NCBI RefSeq assembly: GCF_016862935.1
Contig: NZ_BONX01000051.1
Span: 1 to 45,850, forward strand
Direction: 5' to 3'
DNA length: 45,850 bases
DNA from: Plantactinospora mayteni
GTDB taxonomy: Bacteria; Actinomycetota; Actinomycetes; Mycobacteriales; Micromonosporaceae
This document shows, piece after piece, positions 35,370-44,040 of this stretch. The notes beneath the pieces are model-generated. The model did not search any database, was not told the DNA's origin, and worked only from the letters and a program-made list of their open reading frames with translations. How positions within the stretch are numbered: the stretch's first letter is position 1; the number at the start of each line of letters is the position of its first letter. The translations under genes were made by a program, and so were the position numbers.

Positions 35370-37100
35370 ATGCCGCTGTTCACCCGCTCTGGGCGATCGG
35401 TCCCCGGGCGTGTCGTCGGTACGGCGATCCGGGCCGTCAGGCTGCTCTTCCGGGGTTCGCTCGGCAGCGCCCGCTGGACGACCCGACGGGTCGCCCGGGT
35501 ACGCGCCAAGGGCGCCGGCGGCGAGACCGGGATGGTCCGGCTCTTCGACCTGCACGCCGCCTCGTGTGCCGGCGACACGCTGATCACGATCGGCCTGGCC
35601 GGGACGATCTTCTTCAACGCCCCGCTGGGCGAGGCGCGGAGCAAGGTCGCGCTCTACCTGTTGATCACTATGGTGCCGTTCGCGCTGCTCGCCCCGGTGG
35701 TGGGGCCGCTGCTCGACCACTTCCGGCACGGCCGCCGCTACGCCCTGGCCGCCACCATGCTCGGGCGGGCCTTCCTGGCCTGGCTGATCTCGGACTACAT
35801 CCACGGCTTCGGCCTCTACCCGGCCGCCTTCGGCGTACTGGCGCTGTCCCGGGCGTACGGGGTGGCCCGGTCGGCGGCGGTACCCCGGCTGCTGCCGGAG
35901 GGGATCGGGCTCTCCCAGGCCGGTGCCCGGGCCAGCGTGTACGGCTCGATCGCCGGCGGCCTGGTCCTGCCGATCGGGTTGGCCGCGTTCTGGTTCGGTC
36001 CACAGTGGCCGCTCCGGGTCGCCTCGGTGATCTTCCTGGTCGGCATGGTGATCGCGTTGCGCCTGCCACCCCGGGCCGACTCCGACGCGCCCGAGACGGT
36101 GCCGAGGGCCTTCCAGGCGCTCCGCCCCGGCCGAAACGGGCGGGAACGGGCGCTCAGCCGCAGCGGCCCGGGCGGCCGGCTGGTGATCAGTGCCCTGGTC
36201 GGCAGCGCCGTCCTGCGCGGCGTCTACGGCTTCCTGCTGCTCTTCCTCGCCTTCGCGATCAAGGCCGGCGACCTCGACACCGAACTCTTCGGCCGCCAGC
36301 ACGGCGCGGAGGTCGCGCTCGGGGTGGTCGGCGCCGGTCTCGGCATCGGGACGTTCCTGGCCACCGCTCTCGGCACCCGGCTGCGCATCCAGCGTCCGGT
36401 CGTACTCCAGGCCGCCGGCCTGGTGGTGGTGACCGGGGTCGGGATACTCGCCACGCTCCGGTTCTCGCTGCTGCTGGTCGCCCTGCTCTGCCTGGTCACC
36501 GCCGTGATCAGCGGCATCGCGAAGCTGGCCGTCGACGCCTCGATCCAGGAACGGGTCCCGGAGCGGCTCCGGGCGACCGGGTTCGCGCACTCCGAGACGG
36601 TGTTGATGCTGGCCTTCGTGGCCGGCGGCGGGCTCGGTCTGGTACCGCTGAACGGCCGGATCGGGATCGGCCTGCTCACCGGCCTCGCCGCCGTCGGTAC
36701 CGTCTGGGCGTTCGTCGTCGCCACCCGACTGCGCGGCGAGCGGCTCTCCGGGCGGGCGATGGCCGACGGCGATTCCCCGGACGCCAGCCGTCCCGACGCG
36801 GACCGGTCCGCCCCGGAGCCACCCGCCGACCGGCGGCCCAGCGATCGGCGGCCCAGCGATCGGTCGCCCGGCAATCAGCCGGCCGGCGCGGAGCAGCCCA
36901 GCGACCGGCGGCCGGCCGACGATCCGGCGCCCACCCTCAACCTCCGCCCCGACGACGAGCCGACCGGCGGCGTACCGGCGGAGGACGACGAGGATCCGCA
37001 GCTCGCGCCCCCCGGCTACCACATCTACCGGCCGTCGTCCGCGGTACCCGGCGCCGGGCCGGGCGAGGAGGGCTCGCGCCGGGAAACCCGGGGGAAGTAG
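35370..37100 (+). CDS. MFS transporter with long hydrophilic C-terminal tail
   Basis: The 576-residue protein has a basic N-terminal segment (to about residue 55), about 12 membrane helices (ITMVPFALLAPVVGPLLDHFRHGRRYALA; GFAHSETVLMLAFVAGGG) and an acidic, Pro/Asp/Arg-rich tail from about residue 465, with repeated DRRPSDRRPSD and the closing motif LAPPGYHIYRPSS. It resembles mycobacterial Rv0876c in position and layout. ATG 35361, 35364 or 35370 may start it; GAGGA eight bases before 35370 favours that one. Its stop overlaps the MqnB start (TAGTG). The substrate is unknown. Confidence 0.82.
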   Translation: MPLFTRSGRSVPGRVVGTAIRAVRLLFRGSLGSARWTTRRVARVRAKGAGGETGMVRLFDLHAASCAGDTLITIGLAGTIFFNAPLGEARSKVALYLLITMVPFALLAPVVGPLLDHFRHGRRYALAATMLGRAFLAWLISDYIHGFGLYPAAFGVLALSRAYGVARSAAVPRLLPEGIGLSQAGARASVYGSIAGGLVLPIGLAAFWFGPQWPLRVASVIFLVGMVIALRLPPRADSDAPETVPRAFQALRPGRNGRERALSRSGPGGRLVISALVGSAVLRGVYGFLLLFLAFAIKAGDLDTELFGRQHGAEVALGVVGAGLGIGTFLATALGTRLRIQRPVVLQAAGLVVVTGVGILATLRFSLLLVALLCLVTAVISGIAKLAVDASIQERVPERLRATGFAHSETVLMLAFVAGGGLGLVPLNGRIGIGLLTGLAAVGTVWAFVVATRLRGERLSGRAMADGDSPDASRPDADRSAPEPPADRRPSDRRPSDRSPGNQPAGAEQPSDRRPADDPAPTLNLRPDDEPTGGVPAEDDEDPQLAPPGYHIYRPSSAVPGAGPGEEGSRRETRGK

Positions 37101-37744
37101 TGGGCGACGGAATACTCGTGGTCACGGCCGTCGCGGCCGAGGCCGAGGCGGTACGCGCCGGCCTGGTCACCGACGCGGTCACCGTCGCGCCGGTCGGGGT
37201 CGGTCCGGCCGCGGCCGCCGCCGGCACCGCCCGGCTGATCGCGCTGGCCGAGGCGGCCGGACGGCCGTACCGGGGAGTGCTCAGCACCGGCATCGGCGGC
37301 GGCTTTCCCGGCCGCGCCCCGGTCGGCGGGATCGTGGTCGCCACCCGCAGCGTCGCGGCCGACCTCGGCGCCGAGTCGCCGGACGGTTTCCTCCCGCTCG
37401 ACGAGCTGGGTTTCGGCACCACCGTCCTGCCCGCCGCCCCGGCCCTGCTGGACGTACTCCGGGCCGGGCTGCCGCAGGCGGTCACCGGCGCGATCCTCAC
37501 CCTGGCCACCGTGACCGGCACCGCCACCACCACCGCCGCCCTGCTGGCCCGGTACCCGGATGCGGTGGCCGAGGCGATGGAGGGGTACGGGGTGGCGACC
37601 GCCGCCGTCGCCGCCGGGCTCCCCTTCGCCGAGCTGCGTACGATCTCCAACCCGATCGGCCCCCGGGACCGCTCCGCCTGGCGGATCGGCGACGCCTTCG
37701 CGGCCCTGACCGCCGCCTTCGCCACGGTCGGCCAGAAGCTGTAA
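37100..37744 (+). CDS. mqnB: Futalosine hydrolase
   Basis: The 214-residue nucleosidase of the MTA/SAH nucleosidase fold starts GDGILVVTAVAAEAEAVRAGL and has STGIGGGFPGRAPVGGIVVATRSVAADLG, EAMEGYGVATAAVAAGLPFAELRTISN and GPRDRSAWRIGDAF. It hydrolyses futalosine to dehypoxanthine futalosine plus hypoxanthine in the futalosine route to menaquinone. GTG 37100-37102 overlaps the MFS stop by one base, with GGGGGAA close upstream. The next gene, mqnD, confirms the pathway. Confidence 0.9.
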   Translation: MGDGILVVTAVAAEAEAVRAGLVTDAVTVAPVGVGPAAAAAGTARLIALAEAAGRPYRGVLSTGIGGGFPGRAPVGGIVVATRSVAADLGAESPDGFLPLDELGFGTTVLPAAPALLDVLRAGLPQAVTGAILTLATVTGTATTTAALLARYPDAVAEAMEGYGVATAAVAAGLPFAELRTISNPIGPRDRSAWRIGDAFAALTAAFATVGQKL

Positions 37745-37914
37745 GCCGAGGGTCGGTTCCGGGTCTCGACCGAGTGGGCCAGACCTCCCCTGGAACACGG
37801 ACCCGCCCCTGCACTCAGCTCGACAGTCTCCGGGCGAGGGTGCCCGGGGACGGCGGCCAACGTGACCTACCCAACCGGGCGCGGACGGCCGGGCGGCGGC
37901 GGGAGCGGTCGAGT

Positions 37915-37929
37915 TAGCGTGGACCCGTG
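37915..37929 (+). promoter_or_regulatory. Probable leaderless promoter for mqnD
   Basis: TAGCGT (37915-37920) is followed after six bases by GTG 37927; no ribosome-binding site is present. The arrangement matches that at DUF2530. Confidence 0.5.
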
Positions 37930-38946
37930 GCGCTCTCGCTGGCGATCTCGCCCTGCCCCAACGACACCTTCGTGTTCCACGCCCTGGTGCACGGACTGAT
38001 CCCCGGTGCCCCGCCGGTCGAGGTGACCTACGCCGACGTGGACGTCACCAACACCGCCGCCGAACGCGGGGCGTACGACCTGGTCAAGGTGAGTTACGCG
38101 GCGCTGCCCTGGCTGCTCGACGACTACCATCTGCTGCCCTGCGGCGGGGCGTTGGGCCGGGGCTGCGGGCCGCTGGTGCTGACCCGGGGCGACGGTCCGG
38201 GCGGCGGCACGGACGACGGCCCAGCCGACAGCGCGGACAACGGCCCAGGCAGCGGCGCTGACAACGGCTCAGGCGACAGCCCAGGCGGCGCAGACAGCTC
38301 AGTCGGCGCGGGCAGCCCAGGCGGCGGGGGCAGCCCAGGCGGCGGGGGCAAGGGCGGCGGGGGCAAGGGCGGCGGGACGGACCGTGCCGACCTGACCGGG
38401 GCGACCGTGGCGGTGCCCGGTGACCGGACCACGGCGTACCTGCTGTTCCGGCTCTGGTCGGCGGAGCGGCCTCCGGCGCGGATCGAGGTGGTCCCGTTCC
38501 ACGAGATCATGCCGGGCGTGGCGGCCGGCCGGTACGACGCCGGGCTGGTCATCCACGAGGCCCGCTTCACGTACCGCCGGCACGGGTTGACCGCCCTGGT
38601 CGACCTCGGCGAGTGGTGGGAGGCCGACACCGGGCTGCCGATCCCGCTCGGCGCGATCCTGGCCCGCAAGGGTGTCGTCGACCCGGCCGAGGCGACCGGC
38701 TGGATCCGCGACTCGGTACGCCGGGCCTGGGCCGACCCGGCCGGCACCGAGGAATACGTGCTCGCGCACGCCCAGGAGATGGAGCGCGACGTGGTCGACC
38801 GGCACATCGCGCTCTACGTCAACGAGTTCACCGCCGAGCTGGGCGCCGAGGGCCAGGCCGCGATCGACGCCCTGCTCGGCCGGGCGGCGGCTGCCGGGCT
38901 GACCCCTCAGATCTCCAGTTCGCGGGCGACCGCGTGGACGAGCTGA
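37927..38946 (+). CDS. mqnD: 1,4-dihydroxy-6-naphthoate synthase with Gly-rich insertion
   Basis: The 339-residue enzyme converts cyclic dehypoxanthine futalosine to 1,4-dihydroxy-6-naphthoate for menaquinone. [70 protein letters not shown] and [15 protein letters not shown]...[27 protein letters not shown] are diagnostic. Residues about 89-153 are an inserted Gly/Ser/Asp/Asn/Pro stretch not in the usual roughly 275-residue protein; it lies between two strands and may be a surface loop. Its codons include unusually many A-ending ones (CCA, TCA, GCA). The last 40 bp overlap the convergent cold-shock gene. Confidence 0.9.
   Translation: MALSLAISPCPNDTFVFHALVHGLIPGAPPVEVTYADVDVTNTAAERGAYDLVKVSYAALPWLLDDYHLLPCGGALGRGCGPLVLTRGDGPGGGTDDGPADSADNGPGSGADNGSGDSPGGADSSVGAGSPGGGGSPGGGGKGGGGKGGGTDRADLTGATVAVPGDRTTAYLLFRLWSAERPPARIEVVPFHEIMPGVAAGRYDAGLVIHEARFTYRRHGLTALVDLGEWWEADTGLPIPLGAILARKGVVDPAEATGWIRDSVRRAWADPAGTEEYVLAHAQEMERDVVDRHIALYVNEFTAELGAEGQAAIDALLGRAAAAGLTPQISSSRATAWTS
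38311..38376. repeat. 18-bp and 15-bp direct repeats inside the mqnD insertion
   Basis: Two exact 18-bp units (38311-38328, 38329-38346) are followed by two exact 15-bp units (38347-38361, 38362-38376). They encode GSPGGG and GKGGG. Confidence 0.92.
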
Positions 38947-39293
38947 GCCACCGTCTGCGCGGTCTTCCGGTCGGGGAACCGGCCCCGGCGCAGGTCCGGC
39001 TGGACCTTCGCCTCCAGTACCTTGATCATGTCTTCGACCAGGCCGTGCAGCTCCTCGGCCGGCCGGCGACGAAGCTCCGCCATGGACGGTGGCGCGTCCA
39101 GCAGCTTCACCCCGAGCGCCTGTGCGCCCCGGCGACTGTCCACGACGCCGAACTCGACCCGCTGGCCGCCCTTCAGGTCGGTGACACCAGCCGGCAGCGC
39201 GCCCTTCGGCAGGAACACGTCGCCACCCTCGTCACTGGTGACGAACCCGTATCCCTTGGCCGCGTCATACCACTTCACTCGACCCGTCGGCAC
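38907..39293 (-). CDS. Cold-shock domain protein with C-terminal extension (CspB-like)
   Basis: The 128-residue protein has a cold-shock domain in residues 1-68: [30 protein letters not shown] keeps the RNP1-like KGYGFV; the second motif is DVFLP. A helical extension of about 60 residues follows ([27 protein letters not shown]...VARELEI). Mycobacterial CspB has a similar extension. It should bind single-stranded RNA or DNA. GTG 39291-39293 has GAGG seven bases upstream. It overlaps mqnD tail-to-tail by 40 bp. Confidence 0.9.
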   Translation of the reverse strand: MPTGRVKWYDAAKGYGFVTSDEGGDVFLPKGALPAGVTDLKGGQRVEFGVVDSRRGAQALGVKLLDAPPSMAELRRRPAEELHGLVEDMIKVLEAKVQPDLRRGRFPDRKTAQTVAQLVHAVARELEI

Positions 39294-39329
39294 CTGAAGA
39301 CCTCGACTCCCCTGATGAGATTGCTGTCC

Positions 39330-39947
39330 TCACAAGGCTAGCCGCATCAGCCGCCGAAGCGCCTGTGGGAATCCGGTCAGGTCGCCGAGCACCAGATCGG
39401 CGCCGGCCGCAAGCAGCTCGTCGCCGTCGTGCGAGCCGGTGGTGACACCGAGGCCGGGGATGCCGGCGGTCCGCGCGGCGAGCATGTCGGCGACGTGGTC
39501 ACCGACGTAGAGTTCCGCGCCGTGCGTGGTCAGCGCGGTCGCCTTCTCCGCCGCGAAGAGTTCGCCGACCAGCTCGTCGACCCGCATGCCGAGGTGTTCC
39601 AGGTGCAGCCGGGCCAGCGGGCCGTACTTGCCGGTGACCACCACCACGCGCAGGCCCACCGCCCGTACCTCGGCCAGCGCCTCGATCGCGCCGGGCAGCG
39701 GCCGGGACATCGTGATCGCGTACTCGGGATAGAGCGACCGGTAGACCTCGACGGCCTCCTCCAGCCGCTCCGCCGGAAACCAGTTCCGCAGTTCGGTCCG
39801 GAGCGGTGGGCCGAGCCGGGACACCACGGCGTCGGCGTCGACGTACACCCCGGTGGCGGCGGTCAGGGCGCGGTAGGCGGCGGCGATCCCCGGCCGGGTG
39901 TCGATCAGGGTCATGTCGAGGTCGAACCCGATCGCTGGGGCAGTCAC
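39330..39947 (-). CDS. HAD-family phosphatase (phosphoglycolate phosphatase-like)
   Basis: The 205-residue hydrolase has the nucleophile motif FDLDMTLIDT (Asp9, Asp11), VVVVTGKYGPLARLHLEHLG (motif II Thr), and LYVGDHVADMLAARTAG (motif IV). A helical cap lies between the first and second motifs. It removes phosphate from a small metabolite; phosphoglycolate is only one option. GTG 39945-39947 starts the family N-terminus, but GGAG abuts it, so the start or a leaderless transcript is uncertain. Confidence 0.85.
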   Translation of the reverse strand: MTAPAIGFDLDMTLIDTRPGIAAAYRALTAATGVYVDADAVVSRLGPPLRTELRNWFPAERLEEAVEVYRSLYPEYAITMSRPLPGAIEALAEVRAVGLRVVVVTGKYGPLARLHLEHLGMRVDELVGELFAAEKATALTTHGAELYVGDHVADMLAARTAGIPGLGVTTGSHDGDELLAAGADLVLGDLTGFPQALRRLMRLAL

Positions 39948-40053
39948 TCCGCCATGATCGCACTCACGCTGCTGACCCGGGTCGCGGGATGTCGCCGGAA
40001 ACCACCCCCGGTTCCGGTCGGCGACCGACGCGCACGACCGGCGCCTGGCCGGA

Positions 40054-40071
40054 TAGCGTGGAAAGACGATG
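40054..40071 (+). promoter_or_regulatory. Probable -10 element close to the helicase-associated gene start
   Basis: TAGCGT (40054-40059) lies nine bases before ATG 40069. GGAAAG also lies between, so a very short leader or a leaderless start are both possible. Confidence 0.35.
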
Positions 40072-42531
40072 AGCACACTCGCCGACCACCTGCGGGCGCT
40101 GCCCGACGAGGCGCTGGCCGCCCTGTTCCGGCTGCGTCCGGACCTCGTCGTGCCGGTACCGACCGATCTGTCCGCCCTGGCGGTCCGCGCCCAGTCCCGG
40201 GTGTCGGTGGCCCGGGCCCTGGACGGGCTCGACGAGTTCACCCTGCGGATCCTGGACGCGGCCCGGCTCACCCGTGACCAAGATCATGGCGAGACGTCGA
40301 CCGAGAGCATCCTCACCCTGGCCACCGGGACCGGCCGCCGGGTCGACCGGGCCGCGGTCCGCTCCGCCGTCGACCGGCTCCGGGCGCTCTTCCTGCTGTA
40401 CGGGCCGGAGGAGTCGCTGCGGGTCGTGCCGGGCGCGGACGAGGTCTGCTCGCCGTACCCGGCGGGGCTGGGCCGGCCGGCGGCGGAGCTGGACCCGGAG
40501 ACGGCGGCGCTGGTCGCGGACCCGGCCCGGCTGCGCCGGACCCTGCTGGCCGCGCCGCCGCCGGCCCGGGCGATCCTGGACCGGCTCGCCGCCGGACCCC
40601 CGGTCGGTACGCTGCCGGCCGCCACCCCGCCCGGCGAGGGCGCCGCCGCCCCGGTCTCCTGGCTGGTCGACAACGGCCTGCTGGTCCCGGTCACCGAGCC
40701 CAGCGGCCTGGCCGGCAAGCCGACCGCCGTCGAACTGCCCCGGGAGATCGGCCTACTGCTGCGCCGCGAGTCCGGGCCGCTCGGCCCGCTCCGTCCCACC
40801 CCGCCGACGGTGGCCGGGGCGGCCCGGGAGCCGAAGGCCGCCGACTCCGCCGGGGCCGGTCAGGCGATGGAGGCGGTACGCCACACCGAGGCGCTGCTCG
40901 AACAGCTCGCCGCCGAACCCGCCCCGGTACTCCGCTCCGGTGGACTCGGGGTACGCGACCTGCGCCGGCTGGCCCGGGCCGGCGGGCTGGACGAGTCGAC
41001 CGCCGCGCTGCTGCTGGAGGTGGCGTACGCGGCCGGGCTGCTCGGCGAGCTGGACCTGCCCGGTGCCGCCACCACCCGGAACGGGGCGGACCAGCAGATG
41101 CTGCCGGCCGCCGGCTACGAGGGCTGGCGGGACGGCTCGCTGGCACACCGCTGGGAGCACCTGGCCCGGGCCTGGCTCAGCATGACCCGGCAGGTGGGGC
41201 TGGTCGGCCAGCGCGACGACCGGGACCGGCCGATCACCGCGCTCTCGGCCGAGGCGGAGCGGGCCGGGGTGCCGGCGGTACGCCGGGCCGTCCTCGACGT
41301 GCTCGGTGACCTCGAACCGGGCGCCGCGCCGAGCGTGGACGAGGTGGTCGACCTGCTCGCCTGGCGCTCGCCCCGGCGCAGCCTGGGCCGGGAGGCCGGG
41401 CAGCGGGAGGTACTCGCCGAGGCGGCTTTGCTCGGCGTCACCGGGCTCGGCGCGCTCAGCACGTACGGCCGGCTGTTGCTGGCGCAGTGGACCGCCGGGG
41501 ACACCCGGCTCGGCGAGCCCGGCGACGACCCGCTCGGCGTCCGGCCGGACGCGGGCGGTGCGGCCGGGGGTGGTTCCGCCGCCGTCCGGGCCCTGGACGC
41601 GCTGCTGCCTGCGCCGGTCGACCACTTCCTGGTGCAGGCCGACCTGACCGTGGTGGTACCGGGGCCGCCGGAGCCGACCGTCGCCGCCGAACTGGCCACG
41701 GTGGCCGAGCACGAGTCGGCCGGCGGGGCCAGCGTCTACCGGGTCACCGGGGCGAGCGTGCGCCGGGCGCTGGACACCGGCTATGCCGCCGAGGACCTGC
41801 ACGCGCTCTTCAAGCGCCGGTCCCGGACGCCGGTACCGCAGGGGCTGACCTACCTGATCGACGACGTGGCCCGCAAGCACGGCGGGCTCCGGGTCGGCTC
41901 CGCCGGGGCGTACCTGCGCAGTGACGACGAGGCGCTGCTGACCGAGGTACTCGCCGACCGCCGGCTCGCCCCGATGTCGCTGCGCCGGCTGGCGCCGACC
42001 GTACTCACCACCCCGCACCTGGTGGGGCGGCTGCTCGCCGCGCTGCGCGAGGCCGGGTACGCGCCGGTCTCCGAGGACGCCACCGGGACGACGGTGCTGA
42101 CCCGGCCGAAGGTACGCCGGGCGCCGGCCCGGGGCTCGGTCGCCAACCGGGTCGCCGATCCACTGGCCACGCCGAGGCTGACCACACCGAGGCTGCTCGG
42201 CATCGTGCAGCAGGTCCGCCGGGGTGACGCCGCGGCCCGGGCGGCCCGCCGGGCCCCGAGTACGGTCCGGGGCGCCGGGCGGCCGGGCGGGACCGGGCCG
42301 GGGATGCCGACCGCGCACGCGCACACCCAGGCGCTGGCCGTACTCCAGCAGGCGGTCCGGGACAAGGCGCTGGTCTGGGTCGGGTACGTCGACGCGCACG
42401 GCGCCACCGCGTCCCGGCTGGTCCGGCCGGTCTCGATCGGCGCCGGTTACCTCCGGGCCGAGGACGAGCGCACCGAGATGCTGCACACCTTCGCCCTGCA
42501 CCGGATCACGGCGGCGGTACTGGACGAGTGA
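40069..42531 (+). CDS. Helicase-associated (XPB/Ssl2-like) domain protein
   Basis: The 820-residue protein has an N-terminal winged-helix-like part (MSTLADHLRALPDEALAALFRLRPDLVVPVPTDLSALAVRAQSRVSVARALDGL), a long middle segment with several helix-rich, Ala/Leu-rich repeats, and the conserved central/C-terminal part HFLVQADLTVVVPGPPEPTVAAELATVAEHESAGGASVYRVTGASVRRALDTG. A WYL-like end follows (DKALVWVGYVDAHGATASRLVRPVSIG). There are no helicase motifs. Homologues (Rv0862c in memory) are encoded next to XPB and are thought to assist it in DNA repair. It ends in a large hairpin. Confidence 0.85.
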   Translation: MSTLADHLRALPDEALAALFRLRPDLVVPVPTDLSALAVRAQSRVSVARALDGLDEFTLRILDAARLTRDQDHGETSTESILTLATGTGRRVDRAAVRSAVDRLRALFLLYGPEESLRVVPGADEVCSPYPAGLGRPAAELDPETAALVADPARLRRTLLAAPPPARAILDRLAAGPPVGTLPAATPPGEGAAAPVSWLVDNGLLVPVTEPSGLAGKPTAVELPREIGLLLRRESGPLGPLRPTPPTVAGAAREPKAADSAGAGQAMEAVRHTEALLEQLAAEPAPVLRSGGLGVRDLRRLARAGGLDESTAALLLEVAYAAGLLGELDLPGAATTRNGADQQMLPAAGYEGWRDGSLAHRWEHLARAWLSMTRQVGLVGQRDDRDRPITALSAEAERAGVPAVRRAVLDVLGDLEPGAAPSVDEVVDLLAWRSPRRSLGREAGQREVLAEAALLGVTGLGALSTYGRLLLAQWTAGDTRLGEPGDDPLGVRPDAGGAAGGGSAAVRALDALLPAPVDHFLVQADLTVVVPGPPEPTVAAELATVAEHESAGGASVYRVTGASVRRALDTGYAAEDLHALFKRRSRTPVPQGLTYLIDDVARKHGGLRVGSAGAYLRSDDEALLTEVLADRRLAPMSLRRLAPTVLTTPHLVGRLLAALREAGYAPVSEDATGTTVLTRPKVRRAPARGSVANRVADPLATPRLTTPRLLGIVQQVRRGDAAARAARRAPSTVRGAGRPGGTGPGMPTAHAHTQALAVLQQAVRDKALVWVGYVDAHGATASRLVRPVSIGAGYLRAEDERTEMLHTFALHRITAAVLDE

Positions 42532-42571
42532 GCCGTCCGGCCCGACTCAGTCGCGGTCGGGGGCGCCTCAG

Positions 42572-42663
42572 TGAACCTTTTTCAACCTGAACCGCGCGGC
42601 GCTCGCGCCCCGCGTTCAACCTCGCGGTCCATCGGACCGCAAGGGGAGGTTGAAAAAGGTTCA
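42572..42663. terminator. Bidirectional terminator with 17-bp stem and inner hairpin
   Basis: TGAACCTTTTTCAACCT (42572-42588) pairs perfectly with AGGTTGAAAAAGGTTCA (42647-42663). The 58-base loop holds a second perfect stem, GCGGTCC/GGACCGC (42624-42640), and a further TTCAACCT (42615-42622) that could compete for the right arm. It lies between convergent genes and includes the stop codon of the small membrane protein. Confidence 0.85.
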
Positions 42664-42915
42664 GTCGCGGCGGTGCTGCCGGACCGAGCCGACCACGGAG
42701 ACGATCAGCAGCAACGTGAAGGCGGCGCCGAGCCCCTCGCCGAGCGAGTCGACGAAGCCCTGCTGCTGCACCAGCCAGCCGAAGAGCACCCAACTGGCCA
42801 GCACCACCGCCACGCTGGCGTACGCCAGCACGGTGGCCCGGGAGACGGGGGCCGGAACGGGTGGCGGGGCGGTCGGTGGGTCTGTTTCGGACCTCAGCTC
42901 GCCGTCGACCGTCAT
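42661..42915 (-). CDS. Small two-helix membrane protein, unrecognised family
   Basis: The 84-residue protein has a short cytoplasmic Pro/Glu-rich N-terminus (MTVDGELRSETDPPTAPPPVP) and two membrane helices, VLAYASVAVVLASWVLFGWLV and GLGAAFTLLLIVSVVGSV, joined by QQQGFVDSLGE. I cannot assign a family. ATG 42913-42915 is preceded by GGGAGGG at seven bases. It is tail-to-tail with the helicase-associated gene and 88 bp downstream of the L,D-transpeptidase on the same strand. Confidence 0.72.
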   Translation of the reverse strand: MTVDGELRSETDPPTAPPPVPAPVSRATVLAYASVAVVLASWVLFGWLVQQQGFVDSLGEGLGAAFTLLLIVSVVGSVRQHRRD

Positions 42916-43003
42916 CTGCGAACCCTCCCGCCACGACGCCTGCTCCGAGTTCCAGACTCGCACCTGGCAGGCGGTTACGACAGGTTCACCGACCGAAGTC
43001 GCG

Positions 43004-43891
43004 TCAGGTGCCGGGGCGGCGGCCCATCACGTGCACCCGGGTGCCCACCTTGCCGAGTTGCCACATCTTGCGGGCGTCGCTGGGCAGCAGGTTGACGCAG
43101 CCGTGCGAGCCGATCCCCTTGTTGTGCAGATAGGTGGTCGTCTCGTGGAAGCCGATCCCGCCGACGAAGCGCTGCCAGTACGGCAACCACACCTCGTACG
43201 GGTCGGACCACTCCTTGGTGTTCCGGAAGTTGATGCTGTAGGTGCCGGCCGGCGTGGCGTACCCCGACATGCCGGTGCGGGTGACGGTGGGCGCCATCAC
43301 CACCGTCTTGCCACGCATCGCCCAGACCGTTTGCAGGGTCAGGTCGACGCAGAAGGTCGTACCGCTGCCGGTCTTGCACTTGCCGGTGTCGGTGCGGGCC
43401 AGCCGCCGGGCCACGTCGGCGGTGGTCGGGCCGGCCCGGCCCTCGGCCGGCCGGATGTCGTAGCGGCGCTGGAACTTCTTGATCGCGGCGCAGTCGGCGG
43501 CGGACTGCCGGCCGTCGACGGTGACCGGGCCGAATCCGCCGAGCCGGGCCAGATAGCCCTCGACCTCGCGCTGCCGCTCCCCCTGCGGGCAGCCGGCCGG
43601 CGGCTTCGGCGAACTGCTGCGGGTCGGCTTCTTCGTCGGCGTCTTCGTCGTGGGCGTCTTCGTCGTCGGCGCGGACTTGCTCGGGGTGGTCTGCGGAGTC
43701 GGGGTGGTTTCTTCCTGGTCCGGCGCGGGCGGCGCGCTCGCCCCCGTTGCGTCCTCCGCCGCCCCGACCGGCGTGAGCCCCCCGGCGGCTCCCGACTGGT
43801 CCGACTGCGGATCAAACGCGCACGCACCGGCGCCGAACAGGGTGACCGCCACTAGAGTGATCAGACCGGTGCCAAGACGCGTCAGTACCAT
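43004..43891 (-). CDS. Secreted L,D-transpeptidase with peptidoglycan-binding-like domain
   Basis: The 295-residue envelope protein begins with a signal segment (MVLTRLGTGLITLVAVTLFGAGAC) and possible lipidated Cys24, although Ala at -3 makes the lipobox weak. A Thr/Pro/Lys-rich linker (50-100) leads to a peptidoglycan-binding-1-like domain (about 108-165; FGPVTVDGRQSAADCAAIKKFQRRYDIRPAEGRAGPTT) and a YkuD catalytic domain with His263 and the nucleophile Cys265 in SHGCVNL. It should form 3-3 peptidoglycan cross-links or attach proteins to the wall. ATG 43889-43891 has GGAGGG five bases upstream. It is divergent from XPB. Confidence 0.92.
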   Translation of the reverse strand: MVLTRLGTGLITLVAVTLFGAGACAFDPQSDQSGAAGGLTPVGAAEDATGASAPPAPDQEETTPTPQTTPSKSAPTTKTPTTKTPTKKPTRSSSPKPPAGCPQGERQREVEGYLARLGGFGPVTVDGRQSAADCAAIKKFQRRYDIRPAEGRAGPTTADVARRLARTDTGKCKTGSGTTFCVDLTLQTVWAMRGKTVVMAPTVTRTGMSGYATPAGTYSINFRNTKEWSDPYEVWLPYWQRFVGGIGFHETTTYLHNKGIGSHGCVNLLPSDARKMWQLGKVGTRVHVMGRRPGT

Positions 43892-44040
43892 CTGCCCTCC
43901 CCAGAAGCCGTCGACACCTAGACGCACGGGAGTACCGCTTCGGTTGCCCCAGGTGAAGAATTTTTCCGGTTCGTTATCCATCGTGCAAGACTGGAGGGTC
44001 GGTGCGTGGGACGCCCGACCCGGAACGGGAGGGCGTGAGC

